Below are positions 1 to 7,956 of a DNA stretch of 33,090 nucleotides, one piece after another. Made by a program: the position numbers and the translations under genes. Source of the stretch: JBDRAU01 sp043823315 (GTDB lineage: Bacteria > Patescibacteriota > UBA1384 > DTJR01); NCBI GenBank assembly GCA_043823315.1, contig JBDRAU010000029.1:1-33090 (forward strand), written 5' to 3'. How positions within the stretch are numbered: the stretch's first letter is position 1; every line of letters starts with the position of its first letter. Under the pieces are notes generated by a model. The model made no database searches and had not been told where the DNA came from. It saw only the letters and a program-made list of their open reading frames with translations.

Positions 1-105
1 GACCATGATGACAAAAGATGCGGAAGGGAGTTTGAAACTTCTTATTCTCTGGAACAACCCGAAAAAGTCTATTGTGAGCAATGTTATTGGTGGGAGGAGA
101 AATGA
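1..105 (+). CDS. C-terminal end of a Cys-rich zinc-ribbon protein (5' truncated)
   Basis: Frame 1 is open from the window edge to a TGA at 103-105. The 34 visible residues match the C-terminal ends of the three complete paralogs downstream: an ETSYS-type strand, then PEKVYCEQCY, which corresponds to PERVYCESCY in the protein ending at 2325. The CxxC pair is half of the last zinc ribbon. This is therefore a fourth member of the tandem family, with its body outside the window. Its stop overlaps the ATG of the next gene (ATGA), which suggests translational coupling. Function unknown. Confidence 0.85.
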   Translation, partial: DHDDKRCGREFETSYSLEQPEKVYCEQCYWWEEK

Positions 106-512
106 TAGCTTACAAAACAAAAGCTATCAAAACTTCAGGATCTAATTTAGGAGAGGTTTACAAATCGGCCAAAAAGATTTTCAATATTATTGAAAAGTCC
201 ACCAAGAGACAGCCTTATTTAAGAAGCGCGTACTTTAAAAAGGAAAAGATATTCTTCGACTATTTCTGGAAACATTTGGGGCAGAAGGGACCAAAGGAAC
301 GCTTTAAAAGATTGAAATATTTTCAACCAGCGCTTGAACTGATTAAATATTCAAGAAACGATCCTACGGTTAAAACTAATCCAAACAATAAAAACGAAAC
401 GCTATATCGCTTTGCAGGATCCACTAAATTAAACGAGTTATTTATTGTCCAAATCAAAGAAGATAAAAAAGCTAAGAAAAAATACTTTATGTCGTGTTTT
501 CAGGTAGAATAA
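102..512 (+). CDS. Small basic protein of unknown function, possibly a RelE/barnase-like nuclease domain
   Basis: The start is placed at ATG 102, not the earlier in-frame ATG at 81, because GGGAGGAG sits just upstream and the ATG overlaps the previous stop (ATGA). The product is 136 residues, lysine-rich, with no membrane segment and no cysteine cluster. The C-terminal third, with LYRFAGSTKLNELFIVQIKE followed by KKKYFMSCF, reads like beta strands. It faintly resembles the phage-associated barnase/EndoU/colicin/RelE-like nuclease families; that is my impression only, with no catalytic residues assigned. It lies between members of the Cys-rich family and is probably co-transcribed with the first. 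An imperfect hairpin follows directly. Confidence 0.6.
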   Translation: MIAYKTKAIKTSGSNLGEVYKSAKKIFNIIEKSTKRQPYLRSAYFKKEKIFFDYFWKHLGQKGPKERFKRLKYFQPALELIKYSRNDPTVKTNPNNKNETLYRFAGSTKLNELFIVQIKEDKKAKKKYFMSCFQVE

Positions 513-562
513 AAGAATCCTCCGCCGATGTGAAGTTTGGAAACTTCTGGCCGAGGATCTTA
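513..562 (+). terminator. Imperfect stem-loop after the first small gene
   Basis: The core GAAGTT-TGGA-AACTTC is a perfect 6-bp stem. It is extended by an imperfect outer stem (AAGAATCCTC with GAGGATCTT). No strong T-tract follows on the plus strand, so this is a weak terminator or a processing/stability hairpin. Confidence 0.45.
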
Positions 563-589
563 AGTAAAATTATACCTAAAAAATAGAAT
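560..589 (+). promoter_or_regulatory. Tentative promoter for the 604 gene
   Basis: TAGAAT at 584-589 resembles a -10 box. TTAAGT lies 18 bases upstream at 560-565 as a weak -35. The start codon at 604 would leave a leader of only about 8 bases, and no Shine-Dalgarno is visible, in line with other short-leader genes in this window. Confidence 0.35.
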
Positions 590-603
590 TTGTCAAGATC
601 AAT

Positions 604-2325
604 ATGGAAAACAAATCCTGTAAACAGTGCAATACAGAGTTCGCGATCACTGATACTGATTTAGCGTTCTATAAAAAAATCAGCCCTACATTTGATGAAA
701 AGACTTTTGAAATTCCAGTTCCGACCTTATGTCCCCAGTGTCGAAGACAAAGACGAATTGCGTGGAGAAATGTCGGCAAAATTTATAATCGAAAGAGTGA
801 TTTGTCTGGAAAGCCAATCGTCTCTTGTTTTGCGCCTAACTCGAAGTTCAAAGTGTGGCATCTTAATGAGTGGCTAAGCGATGAATTAGATCCATATAAA
901 TTTGGGCGTGATTTTGATTTTTCAAGACCGTTCTTTGATCAATTATTTGAACTTGAAAAAAATGTTCCTCTACCGCACATGAATTCCGCTCGAAACGAGA
1001 ATAGCGAATATATCAATAATTCATCTGATTGTAAAAATTGTTATCTGATTGAAAATTCCACAGAAGCTGAGGATTCGCTCTATAGTTTGGGATTATTTTA
1101 CTCAAAAGACTGCGTTGATTGCTTTAAGGCCTACGAGTGTGAAAATTGTTACGAGTGCGTCAATATCGAGAAATGCTACGGTTGTTATTATTGCAAAGAT
1201 ACCTTTAATAGCTCGGAATCACTTTTGCTTGAAGATTGTTCCGGTTGTAAAAATTGCTATGGCTGTAGTAATTTATCAAATAAACAATATTGGATTTTCA
1301 ACGAACAAAGGACGAAGGAAGAATTTAAAAAAGTAAAAAACGATTTTTTCGCCGCAACTCCTAGTGAACGCTGGCAGTTAATTAAGAAAGCTCATAAACA
1401 TTCCGTAAAGTTTCCTAAAAAATTTGCTCACGCTTCATCCAATGAAAATTCCAATGGGGATTATGTATTTCATAGTAAAAATTCGGACGGTTTTTTTCTT
1501 GATAACTGCGAGGACGTAAGAAACTCCACTAATCTAAGCCATTGCAAAGACTTTTATGATGTGGACTACTGGGGAGATCATAGTGAGGTTTGTTATGAGA
1601 GTGCTGAAATAGGAACGAAAACTCACAATGTCTTATTTTCCCGAAAATGTCACGGTAATATAAAAAATATTTATTATTCTCTGGATTGTTGCTTTGGATC
1701 TCATGATCTCTTTAGTTGCTGCGGTATAAAACATGGTGAGTATTCCATTCTAAACAAAAAATACACAAAAGAAGAATATGAGAAGCTGGTGGCGAAAATT
1801 ATCGAATATATGCAGAAGACTGGTGAATGGGGAGAGTTTTTTCCATTCAAGATGAGCCAGTTTGCTTACAATGAGACATCGGCCATGGATTATTTTCCAC
1901 TTGGCAAAGAAGAAGTGATTAAACTTGGCTCTTATTGGCAGGATGAAAATTCTGATCAGAAATTCAACGGCTCACCCTATGAGCCGTTGGACATTTCAGA
2001 GTATTCAAAAAGTGACAAAACGCAGGAACTACTCGGTGCGGTGCTGGTTTGTAAGGAATCGGGGCGACCTTATAAAATCCAACCGCAGGAGCTGGCATAT
2101 TACTTGAAACATCATTTGCAGATTCCTTTATTTCATCCTGATATTCGATATCAAAATCGTTTCAAACAAGTTAACCCATTAAAGACTTGGCATCGAAGAT
2201 GTGACTGCACCGAGCAGAATCATGGACATTCAGGCCGCTGTCAGGTAGAATTCGAAACAACATATTCGCCAGACAGGCCAGAGAGGGTGTATTGTGAAAG
2301 TTGCTATCAAAAGGTGATTATATGA
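604..2325 (+). CDS. Cys-rich tandem-repeat zinc-ribbon protein, paralog A
   Basis: 573 residues, uncharacterised. The N-terminal zinc ribbon has C6xxC9 paired with C43xxC46. A conserved segment follows (WRN, then FGRDFDFSRPFFDQ). The middle is made of short repeats built on CxxC with aromatic residues (for example CKNCYLI, CENCYECVN, CYGCYYC, CSGCKNCYGC), interrupted by NKQYWIFNEQRTKEEF. A second, sparser array ends at NKKYTKEEYEKL, followed by a conserved GEWGEFFP block. The tail holds another ribbon (CDC...HGHSGRC...VYCESCY). The repeated spacing suggests a solenoid or beta-helix bearing metal sites or disulfides; this is inference. No signal peptide or membrane segment is seen, so it is probably cytosolic. 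The second ribbon, kept in paralog C, has lost its cysteines here. I associate the family with CPR genomes; function unknown. Confidence 0.9.
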   Translation: MENKSCKQCNTEFAITDTDLAFYKKISPTFDEKTFEIPVPTLCPQCRRQRRIAWRNVGKIYNRKSDLSGKPIVSCFAPNSKFKVWHLNEWLSDELDPYKFGRDFDFSRPFFDQLFELEKNVPLPHMNSARNENSEYINNSSDCKNCYLIENSTEAEDSLYSLGLFYSKDCVDCFKAYECENCYECVNIEKCYGCYYCKDTFNSSESLLLEDCSGCKNCYGCSNLSNKQYWIFNEQRTKEEFKKVKNDFFAATPSERWQLIKKAHKHSVKFPKKFAHASSNENSNGDYVFHSKNSDGFFLDNCEDVRNSTNLSHCKDFYDVDYWGDHSEVCYESAEIGTKTHNVLFSRKCHGNIKNIYYSLDCCFGSHDLFSCCGIKHGEYSILNKKYTKEEYEKLVAKIIEYMQKTGEWGEFFPFKMSQFAYNETSAMDYFPLGKEEVIKLGSYWQDENSDQKFNGSPYEPLDISEYSKSDKTQELLGAVLVCKESGRPYKIQPQELAYYLKHHLQIPLFHPDIRYQNRFKQVNPLKTWHRRCDCTEQNHGHSGRCQVEFETTYSPDRPERVYCESCYQKVII

Positions 2326-3974
2326 GTAAAAAATGTTTAAGTTGTGATGTAAAATTTGATCTTACTAAGCAAGAATTAAGTCTTCTTAAGAAAATGGATT
2401 TGCCAGAGCCGAAACTCTGTCCAACATGTCGTTCACAGAGACGATGGGTGATGAGAAACCAAAGTAAGCTTTTCAAAAGAAAATGTGATTTCACTGGCAA
2501 GGAAATAGTTTCACTCTATACGCCAGACTCAAAGCACAAAGTATATAAAGAAGATATTTGGTGGTCCGATAAATGGGATGCGATGGACTATGGCCGTGAT
2601 TTTGATTTTTCAAGACCTTTCTTTGAACAGTTTAAAGAGCTTCAACTTGATGTACCCCGCAGAGGAATGCATCAAGATGGAACAAGCGAAAACTGCGAAT
2701 ACACAACTTTTGGGATGAACAATAAAGATTGTTATTTGGCCTTCGCGTGTTTTGGATGTGAAAATGTTTACTATTCTACTTGGGCCATGATGTCGCGCGA
2801 ATCAATTGATTGTCTGCTTCCAATGAATAGTGAACTTGTTTATGAATGCATACATTGTCTGAACTCGTACAAGTGTTTCTATTGCAAAAACTGTAATCAA
2901 TGTACGGAGTGTTATTTGATTGAGGATTGTAATAATTGTCAAAATTGTATTGGTTGTAAAAATTTGGCCAATAAAAAGTATTATATTTATAATAAAAAAT
3001 CCACAAAAGAAGAATATGAAAAATTGAAAGATAGAATTGAAAAAGATGGGTTTAAAGATGAAAAGGAAAAATTTGATAAATGGAAGTTAACTCAGCCGAC
3101 CCGTTATGCGCATATTATAAACAGTCAGAATTGCGATGGTGATTATATTTATAATGGAAAGAATTGCCATAATTGTTTTGGAGTTTTGGCGCAAGGTGCA
3201 GAAGACAGCTGTAATTGTCATATGACCGGAGCTCAAGCTAAGGAAGTCATGGACTGTAATATGTCGGGGGCGGGATCGGAACTGATCTACGAAATGCAAG
3301 CAACAACAGCAGGATACATGAGTGCATTCGTGAATTTCTGCAAGTTCTCAAAATACGTTTACTATTGTGATTCGATAAGTAATTGTGAGAATTGTTTTGG
3401 GTGTGTGGGACTCAAAAATCAACAGTTCTGCATCTTTAATAAACAGTATTCGAAAGAAGAGTATAACAAGTTGAAGAACAGAATCATTGATCATATGAAA
3501 AAAACTGGTGAGTGGGGCGAGAACTTTCCATCTACCAATTCTCCGTTTCCATATAACCATACTTTGGCTCAGGATTATTTTCCTCTCGACAAAGCACAAG
3601 CTAGAAAACTCGGATATCCGTGGCATGATGATGAGCAGTCAGTAGTTTCGAAAAAAACTTCTAAAAAACTAGAGAAAAATATTGCCAAAATTAACGAATC
3701 AATTTTGGAGGAAGTTTTAACTTGCGAAAATTGTTCGAAGGATTATAGAATTATTCCTCAGGAATTGCGCCTTTATAAAATCTTGAAGGTAGCTATTCCG
3801 AGTGAATGTCCTGATTGCAGATACAACAGAAAAATGAAAGAATTTTCCAGGACAAAGCTTTATGAAAGAAAATGTATGAACAAAAATTGTGATAATAAAT
3901 TTAAGACAATATATACTCAAAAGGATCCAGAGATTGTTTACTGCGAGAGTTGTTATCAAAAGATCGTCATTTAG
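2322..3974 (+). CDS. Cys-rich tandem-repeat zinc-ribbon protein, paralog B
   Basis: Start placed at ATG 2322, which overlaps the previous stop (ATGA) and follows AAGGTGAT; the product is 550 residues. The order of parts is as in paralog A: N-terminal ribbon (CLSC, then CPTC), the YGRDFDFSRPFFEQ block, a first Cys-repeat array (CFYCKNCNQCTECY, CNNCQNCIGC), the NKKYYIYNKKSTKEEYEKL hinge, a second array, and the GEWGENFP block. The C-terminal ribbon is complete here (CENC with CPDC, then CMNKNC with CESC), whereas the equivalent CENC/CPDC pair is lost in A and C. The overlap with A implies one operon and coupled translation. Role unknown; a structural or metal-binding role is inferred from cysteine spacing only. 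Confidence 0.9.
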   Translation: MSKKCLSCDVKFDLTKQELSLLKKMDLPEPKLCPTCRSQRRWVMRNQSKLFKRKCDFTGKEIVSLYTPDSKHKVYKEDIWWSDKWDAMDYGRDFDFSRPFFEQFKELQLDVPRRGMHQDGTSENCEYTTFGMNNKDCYLAFACFGCENVYYSTWAMMSRESIDCLLPMNSELVYECIHCLNSYKCFYCKNCNQCTECYLIEDCNNCQNCIGCKNLANKKYYIYNKKSTKEEYEKLKDRIEKDGFKDEKEKFDKWKLTQPTRYAHIINSQNCDGDYIYNGKNCHNCFGVLAQGAEDSCNCHMTGAQAKEVMDCNMSGAGSELIYEMQATTAGYMSAFVNFCKFSKYVYYCDSISNCENCFGCVGLKNQQFCIFNKQYSKEEYNKLKNRIIDHMKKTGEWGENFPSTNSPFPYNHTLAQDYFPLDKAQARKLGYPWHDDEQSVVSKKTSKKLEKNIAKINESILEEVLTCENCSKDYRIIPQELRLYKILKVAIPSECPDCRYNRKMKEFSRTKLYERKCMNKNCDNKFKTIYTQKDPEIVYCESCYQKIVI

Positions 3975-4003
3975 AATTAAGAATAAAGAATCAGGAATTA
4001 AGA

Positions 4004-5737
4004 ATGGTCGAAACGAAAAAATGTAAACAGTGTGAGAAAAAATTTGAGGTTGAAGACAGCGACCTGGAATTTTACAAAAAAATTAGCCCGACATTTGATG
4101 GGAAAATTTTTGATATTCCATCTCCGCAGCTTTGTCCGCAGTGTCGATTGATTAGGAGAATGGTCTGGAGAAATGAAAGGAAGCTTTATAACAATAAATG
4201 TTCGCTCTGCGAAAAAGAAATCGTGTCCGTTTATTCGCTGGACAAGAAATTTAAAGTTATATGCCCAGAATGTTTTTGGTCAGACAAATGGGATCAGCTT
4301 GAAAGCGGCCGCGATTATAATTCTGATAAATCTTTTTTTGAACAATTTAATGATCTCATACACAGTACATATCTCTTAAATCTTTTTTCTACAAATTGTG
4401 AAAACTGTGGCTACTGCAATCAGGAAATCAATAGTGTTGATTCTTATCTTTGTACCGGAGGCAACGACAATAGAAATTGTTTTCATTGTAATAGTTGCAT
4501 CCACGGAAACGACATGACCGACTGCTGGGGAGTTGGGTTTTCCGAAAAAGTTCATAACAGCGTTTTTTCGGTGGCCTGTTTTAATTGCCAATATTTATAT
4601 AACTGCCACATGTGCAAGGACTGTTATTTCTTGAATGACTGCGTTGGGTGCGATCATTGTTTTGGCTCGACAAACCTAAGGTATAAGAAATATTATTTTT
4701 TTAATAAGCGATTAGACAAAGACGAATACTTTAAGAAGATTGAGGAATATCTATATTCCTACGAGGGGATAAAAAAAGCGCAAAAAGAATTCGAGAAACA
4801 CAAACTAAAGTTTCCGTACAAGTATGTGACGGTTATAGCCAGTAAGGAAGATTGTACTGGTGATATCTTGTTGAACTCCAAAAGCGTCAAAGACAGTTAT
4901 TACTGTTATGCGAGTGAGAATGCACGATACGTCTATATAATCGCTAACATGAAAGATGTTATGGATATTTTGTCGACTGGTACAGGAGAGCTTTCGTACG
5001 AAATTGCGTCCTCCACTAAACCCTATGGCAGTGCATTTTTTACCTCCTGTGACCTTGTTCGTAACTCTTACTATTGCTACAACTGCACCAGCAGCAACGA
5101 TCTCTTTGGTTGTGTGAGTTTAAATAAAAAACAGTATTGTATTTTTAACAAGCAATATACAAAAGAGGAATACGAGAAAGAGGTGGCTCGGATTATTACC
5201 AGCATGATAAAGCGTGGTGAATGGGGAGAATTTTTCCCTGCTTCGATTAGCCCATTTGCATACAACGAATCGAACGCGATGGAGCACTTTCCTCTTAAAA
5301 GGGATGAAGCTAAAAAAGAGGGGTTTGATTGGCAGGATAAAGATTATTCGATGAAGTATGATGGGCCATATTATGAACCGAAGGATATAAAGGAATATGA
5401 TGTCGAGCACGATCCAAAAGCTGACAAGGAAATTGAGAAATGCATAAGGGGAATAATCAAGTGCGAAGTGTCGGGAAAGTTGTTTAAAATCATCCCACAA
5501 GAGATGGTCCAATATATTAAAAACAAACTGCAATTACCGCGCAAACATCCGGACGTACGGTACAGGGAGCGGCTCAATATGTTCAACAAGATGAATCTGT
5601 ATCATCGTCAGTGTATGTGCGAAGAAGAAGGTCATGGCCATAACGGGCAATGCAAGGTTGAATTTGAAACAACATTTGAACCGGAGAGGAAAGAAAAGGT
5701 CTATTGTGGGGAATGTTATCAAGGGAGCGTAATATAA
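4004..5737 (+). CDS. Cys-rich tandem-repeat zinc-ribbon protein, paralog C
   Basis: The open frame extends to 3950, but ATG 4004 is chosen because the protein then begins like its paralogs (MVETKKCKQCEKKF) and AGGAATT precedes it. 577 residues. N-terminal ribbon CKQC/CPQC; second ribbon intact here (CSLC with CPEC, before FWSDKWD); then GRDYNSDKSFFEQ, a Cys-repeat array (CFHCNSC, CQYLYNCHMCKDCYFLNDC), a KKYYFFNKR hinge, a second array, the GEWGEFFP block, and a C-terminal ribbon with a His-Gly-rich loop (GHGHNGQC) ending CGECY. The short gap after paralog B (about 29 bases, no terminator) suggests the same transcript. Function unknown. Confidence 0.9.
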   Translation: MVETKKCKQCEKKFEVEDSDLEFYKKISPTFDGKIFDIPSPQLCPQCRLIRRMVWRNERKLYNNKCSLCEKEIVSVYSLDKKFKVICPECFWSDKWDQLESGRDYNSDKSFFEQFNDLIHSTYLLNLFSTNCENCGYCNQEINSVDSYLCTGGNDNRNCFHCNSCIHGNDMTDCWGVGFSEKVHNSVFSVACFNCQYLYNCHMCKDCYFLNDCVGCDHCFGSTNLRYKKYYFFNKRLDKDEYFKKIEEYLYSYEGIKKAQKEFEKHKLKFPYKYVTVIASKEDCTGDILLNSKSVKDSYYCYASENARYVYIIANMKDVMDILSTGTGELSYEIASSTKPYGSAFFTSCDLVRNSYYCYNCTSSNDLFGCVSLNKKQYCIFNKQYTKEEYEKEVARIITSMIKRGEWGEFFPASISPFAYNESNAMEHFPLKRDEAKKEGFDWQDKDYSMKYDGPYYEPKDIKEYDVEHDPKADKEIEKCIRGIIKCEVSGKLFKIIPQEMVQYIKNKLQLPRKHPDVRYRERLNMFNKMNLYHRQCMCEEEGHGHNGQCKVEFETTFEPERKEKVYCGECYQGSVI

Positions 5738-5749
5738 ATAACATTTTTC

Positions 5750-5833
5750 ATCCTGAGTACATTCGGCAAGCTCAGTATAAACTTAATCGAATGGGCGGGG
5801 ACTGTCCTGAGGGGGACCCTTCGGGTTTATCAA
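5750..5833. repeat. Intergenic short palindromic repeat fragments
   Basis: The stretch holds pieces of a dispersed repeat (CCTGAG..., TTCGGCAAGCTCAG, and GTCCTGAGGGGGACCCTTCGG). Related words recur inside gatC (GCAAGCTCAGG) and at 31390-31435 (CTTGTCGAAGG, CCTGAGCTCGCCGAAGG). The part from 5806 can fold as a GC-rich hairpin after paralog C. Confidence 0.5.
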
Positions 5834-5892
5834 AAGAGTATGGTCTAGATCTCTCCATTCGCGTTGCTTAGTCGAGATGATAGGAGTAGATA

Positions 5893-5921
5893 TTGCCGAT
5901 TTAACCTTGAAGTGCTAAGAT
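5893..5921 (+). promoter_or_regulatory. Promoter of the gat operon
   Basis: TTGCCG at 5893-5898 and TAAGAT at 5916-5921 are separated by 17 bases, and TGC directly before the -10 gives an extended -10. The leader to gatC is about 60 bases with an AGAGG site near 5978-5982. Confidence 0.6.
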
Positions 5922-5988
5922 TGAGAAGGAATAAAGATTTCTCGGTTGCACTCTAAACGACAAAGTGCAGGCGGGAAGCAGAGGTTAA

Positions 5989-6354
5989 ATGCTTTCTAAA
6001 GATGAAGTTTTAGCTGTAGCGAAGTTAGCGAGACTGGATCTTAACGAGGATCAGCTTGTTAAATTTCAAAAACAACTTGAAGATATTTTGAAGCTTTTTG
6101 ATGAAGTGAAAAGTATTGATGTTGAAGGGGTCGAAGAGACCTCACAGGTGACGGGACTCAAAAGTGTTACTCGGGAAGATATGGTTAAGTGTGACCCTTC
6201 GACAGATTCGACGGGTTCGACAAACTCACCGCAGGCGGGCTTACTGCAGGCAAGCTCAGGGCAGGCAACTGTGCCATGTGATACAGGCGAACTTCTTCAA
6301 AATGTTCCGATCAAGGACGGCACAAACATTGTAGTTCCGAAGGTAATTAAATGA
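5989..6354 (+). CDS. gatC: Aspartyl/glutamyl-tRNA amidotransferase subunit C
   Basis: GatC stabilises GatA and wraps GatA-GatB in the GatCAB complex, which turns mischarged Asp-tRNA(Asn)/Glu-tRNA(Gln) into the amide form. The first 67 residues (VAKLARLDLNEDQL, LDEV-like helix, VTGLKSVTRED) and the last 24 (ELLQNVPIKDG...VPKVIK) fit the family. At 121 residues it is longer than the usual ~95. The excess is a Ser/Thr/Gly-rich block at about residues 69-97, whose DNA resembles the intergenic repeats and is flanked by TGTGA direct repeats exactly 87 bases (29 codons) apart. An in-frame repeat insertion is inferred. First gene of gatC-gatA-gatB. Confidence 0.93.
   Translation: MLSKDEVLAVAKLARLDLNEDQLVKFQKQLEDILKLFDEVKSIDVEGVEETSQVTGLKSVTREDMVKCDPSTDSTGSTNSPQAGLLQASSGQATVPCDTGELLQNVPIKDGTNIVVPKVIK
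6190..6281. repeat. Repeat element inserted in frame within gatC
   Basis: TGTGA occurs at 6190-6194 and 6277-6281. Between them is CCCTTCGACAG...TTCGACAAACTCACCG...GCAAGCTCAGGGCAGGC, which resembles the window's dispersed repeats and not gatC. The 87-base repeat-to-repeat distance keeps the frame. Removing it would give a 92-residue GatC of normal size. Confidence 0.6.
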
Positions 6355-6370
6355 AAAACCAAATTATTAT

Positions 6371-6461
6371 TGTCATTCCGCGCTTGACGCGGAATCTAGA
6401 TCCCCGATCCCGCATCAAGTGCGGGACAAGTTGTCGGAATTCTTCCGGCTCGAGGATGACA
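6371..6461. repeat. Dispersed palindromic repeat, TGTCAT type (gatC-gatA gap)
   Basis: A 91-base element with ends TGTCATTCC and GGATGACA. It contains inner palindromes CCGCGCTTGACGCGG and CCCGCATCAAGTGCGGG. The inner part matches 28145-28172 (CCCGCGCTTGATGCGGGATC). It fills most of the gap between gatC and gatA. Confidence 0.75.
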
Positions 6462-6483
6462 CGGTAAGTTTAATATAACAAAC

Positions 6484-7956
6484 ATGAAACCGTATCAGCT
6501 AACAATTTCTGAGGCTAGCGAAAAACTCGTAAAAGGCGAGTTAACTTCGGTTGATTTAACAAAGTCAGTGCTAGAGAGAATCGAGTCGGTTGATGATAAA
6601 GTAAAATCTTATATTAATGTCTTTGAAGAAGAGGCGCTTGAAGAAGCAAAAAGATCTGACGAAAGAAGAAAGAGCGGTAAAACAATTGGCGAACTTGATG
6701 GTATTCCAATTGCTCTTAAAGATTTAATCTGTGTTAGGGGTTATGAAACTACCGCCGGATCGAATATTTTAAAGGGATTTATATCTCCATATGATGCAAC
6801 TGTCACAAATAAATTGAAAAAAGCAGGAGCAATAATTATCGGTAAGACCAATCAAGATGCTTTTGCTCACGGATCATCAACGGAGAACTCCGATTTTTTT
6901 ACTACCAAGAATCCTTGGGATCTTGAACGAATTCCCGGAGGTTCTTCCGGAGGTTCGGCTGCCGCAGTTGCGGCCGATGAATGTATCGGGGCGCTTGGTA
7001 CCGATACCGGAGGATCAATTCGTCAGCCAGCCAGCTTATGCGGTGTCGTTGGCCTTAAACCAACCTACGGTCGTGTATCTAGATATGGCGTGATTGCAAT
7101 GGCATCTTCTCTGGATGTTGTCGGGCCTATCACGAAGTCAGTCAAAGATTGTGCAATTATCCTGGAAGCAATCGCCGGAGCTGATGAACTGGACTCCACT
7201 ACTTTGAATGAACCGGTGCCAAAATATTTAACCGAGATGAAGAAAGTGAGCAAACTTAAAGTCGGTATACCCAAGGAGTATTTCGCCAAAGGCACTGACG
7301 AAGATGTTTTAAAAGAGCTTAACAAAGCCATTGATGTATTAAAAAAAGCAGGTGCAGAAATTATTGATATTTCCTTACCTTCTACTGATTATGCAATTTC
7401 ACTTTATTATATTATTCAGCCGGCCGAAGTAAGTTCAAATTTGGCGCGCTATGATGGAATTAAATATGGTTTTTCGACACTGCGTGAAAACCCAGATCAA
7501 TCTCTTAATCAAGTATATTTTTCTTCAAGGGGAAAGGGCTTTGGCGATGAGGCTAAAAGGAGGATAATGCTCGGAACTTATGTTTTGTCAGCCGGCTACT
7601 ATGATGCCTACTATCGCAGAGCGATGAAGCTTAGAACACTGGTTAAAAATGATTTCAATGAAGCGTTTAAAAAAGTTGATGTAATTTTAGGGCCCGTCTC
7701 CCCGACTCCTGCATTTAAAATCGGTGAGAAAACTGATGATCCGATCCAGATGTATTTAAGCGATATTTTTACCGCTCCGATTAACCCGGCTGGTATTCCA
7801 GCGATGTCCCTACCAGTTGGTTTTGTAGAAAGAGACGGTAAAAACTTACCAGTCGGATTGCAAATTATTGCCCCGCAACTTCAGGAGCAGATAATTTTTG
7901 ATACTGCATTCACGATCGAGCAGGAACTTAAATTAGACAGAAAACCGCAATTATGA
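6484..7956 (+). CDS. gatA: Aspartyl/glutamyl-tRNA amidotransferase subunit A
   Basis: GatA is the amidase subunit that hydrolyses glutamine and passes ammonia to GatB. 490 residues is normal for the family. The amidase-signature catalytic triad is visible: K79 in ALKDL, S154 in PGGSSGGS and S178 in GTDTGGSIR, at the positions expected for GatA. The C-terminal NPAGIPAMSLPVG and LPVGLQIIAP blocks are also typical. A palindromic repeat separates it from gatC, so transcription from the gatC promoter must run through a hairpin-rich gap. The stop overlaps the start of the next gene (ATGA), suggesting coupling. CPR bacteria commonly need GatCAB for Gln-tRNA and/or Asn-tRNA. Confidence 0.97.
   Translation: MKPYQLTISEASEKLVKGELTSVDLTKSVLERIESVDDKVKSYINVFEEEALEEAKRSDERRKSGKTIGELDGIPIALKDLICVRGYETTAGSNILKGFISPYDATVTNKLKKAGAIIIGKTNQDAFAHGSSTENSDFFTTKNPWDLERIPGGSSGGSAAAVAADECIGALGTDTGGSIRQPASLCGVVGLKPTYGRVSRYGVIAMASSLDVVGPITKSVKDCAIILEAIAGADELDSTTLNEPVPKYLTEMKKVSKLKVGIPKEYFAKGTDEDVLKELNKAIDVLKKAGAEIIDISLPSTDYAISLYYIIQPAEVSSNLARYDGIKYGFSTLRENPDQSLNQVYFSSRGKGFGDEAKRRIMLGTYVLSAGYYDAYYRRAMKLRTLVKNDFNEAFKKVDVILGPVSPTPAFKIGEKTDDPIQMYLSDIFTAPINPAGIPAMSLPVGFVERDGKNLPVGLQIIAPQLQEQIIFDTAFTIEQELKLDRKPQL

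Noticed and set aside
1021..1290. Possible CRISPR-like or minisatellite DNA repeats in the Cys arrays
   Set aside because: The repetition is at protein level (CxxC spacing). DNA copies are not identical and there are no constant repeats with unique spacers.
1049..1336. Open frames overlapping the Cys-rich genes in other frames (also 692-877, 1925-2107 and several minus-strand frames)
   Set aside because: They lie fully within clearly coding genes, lack ribosome sites, and have no recognisable domain.
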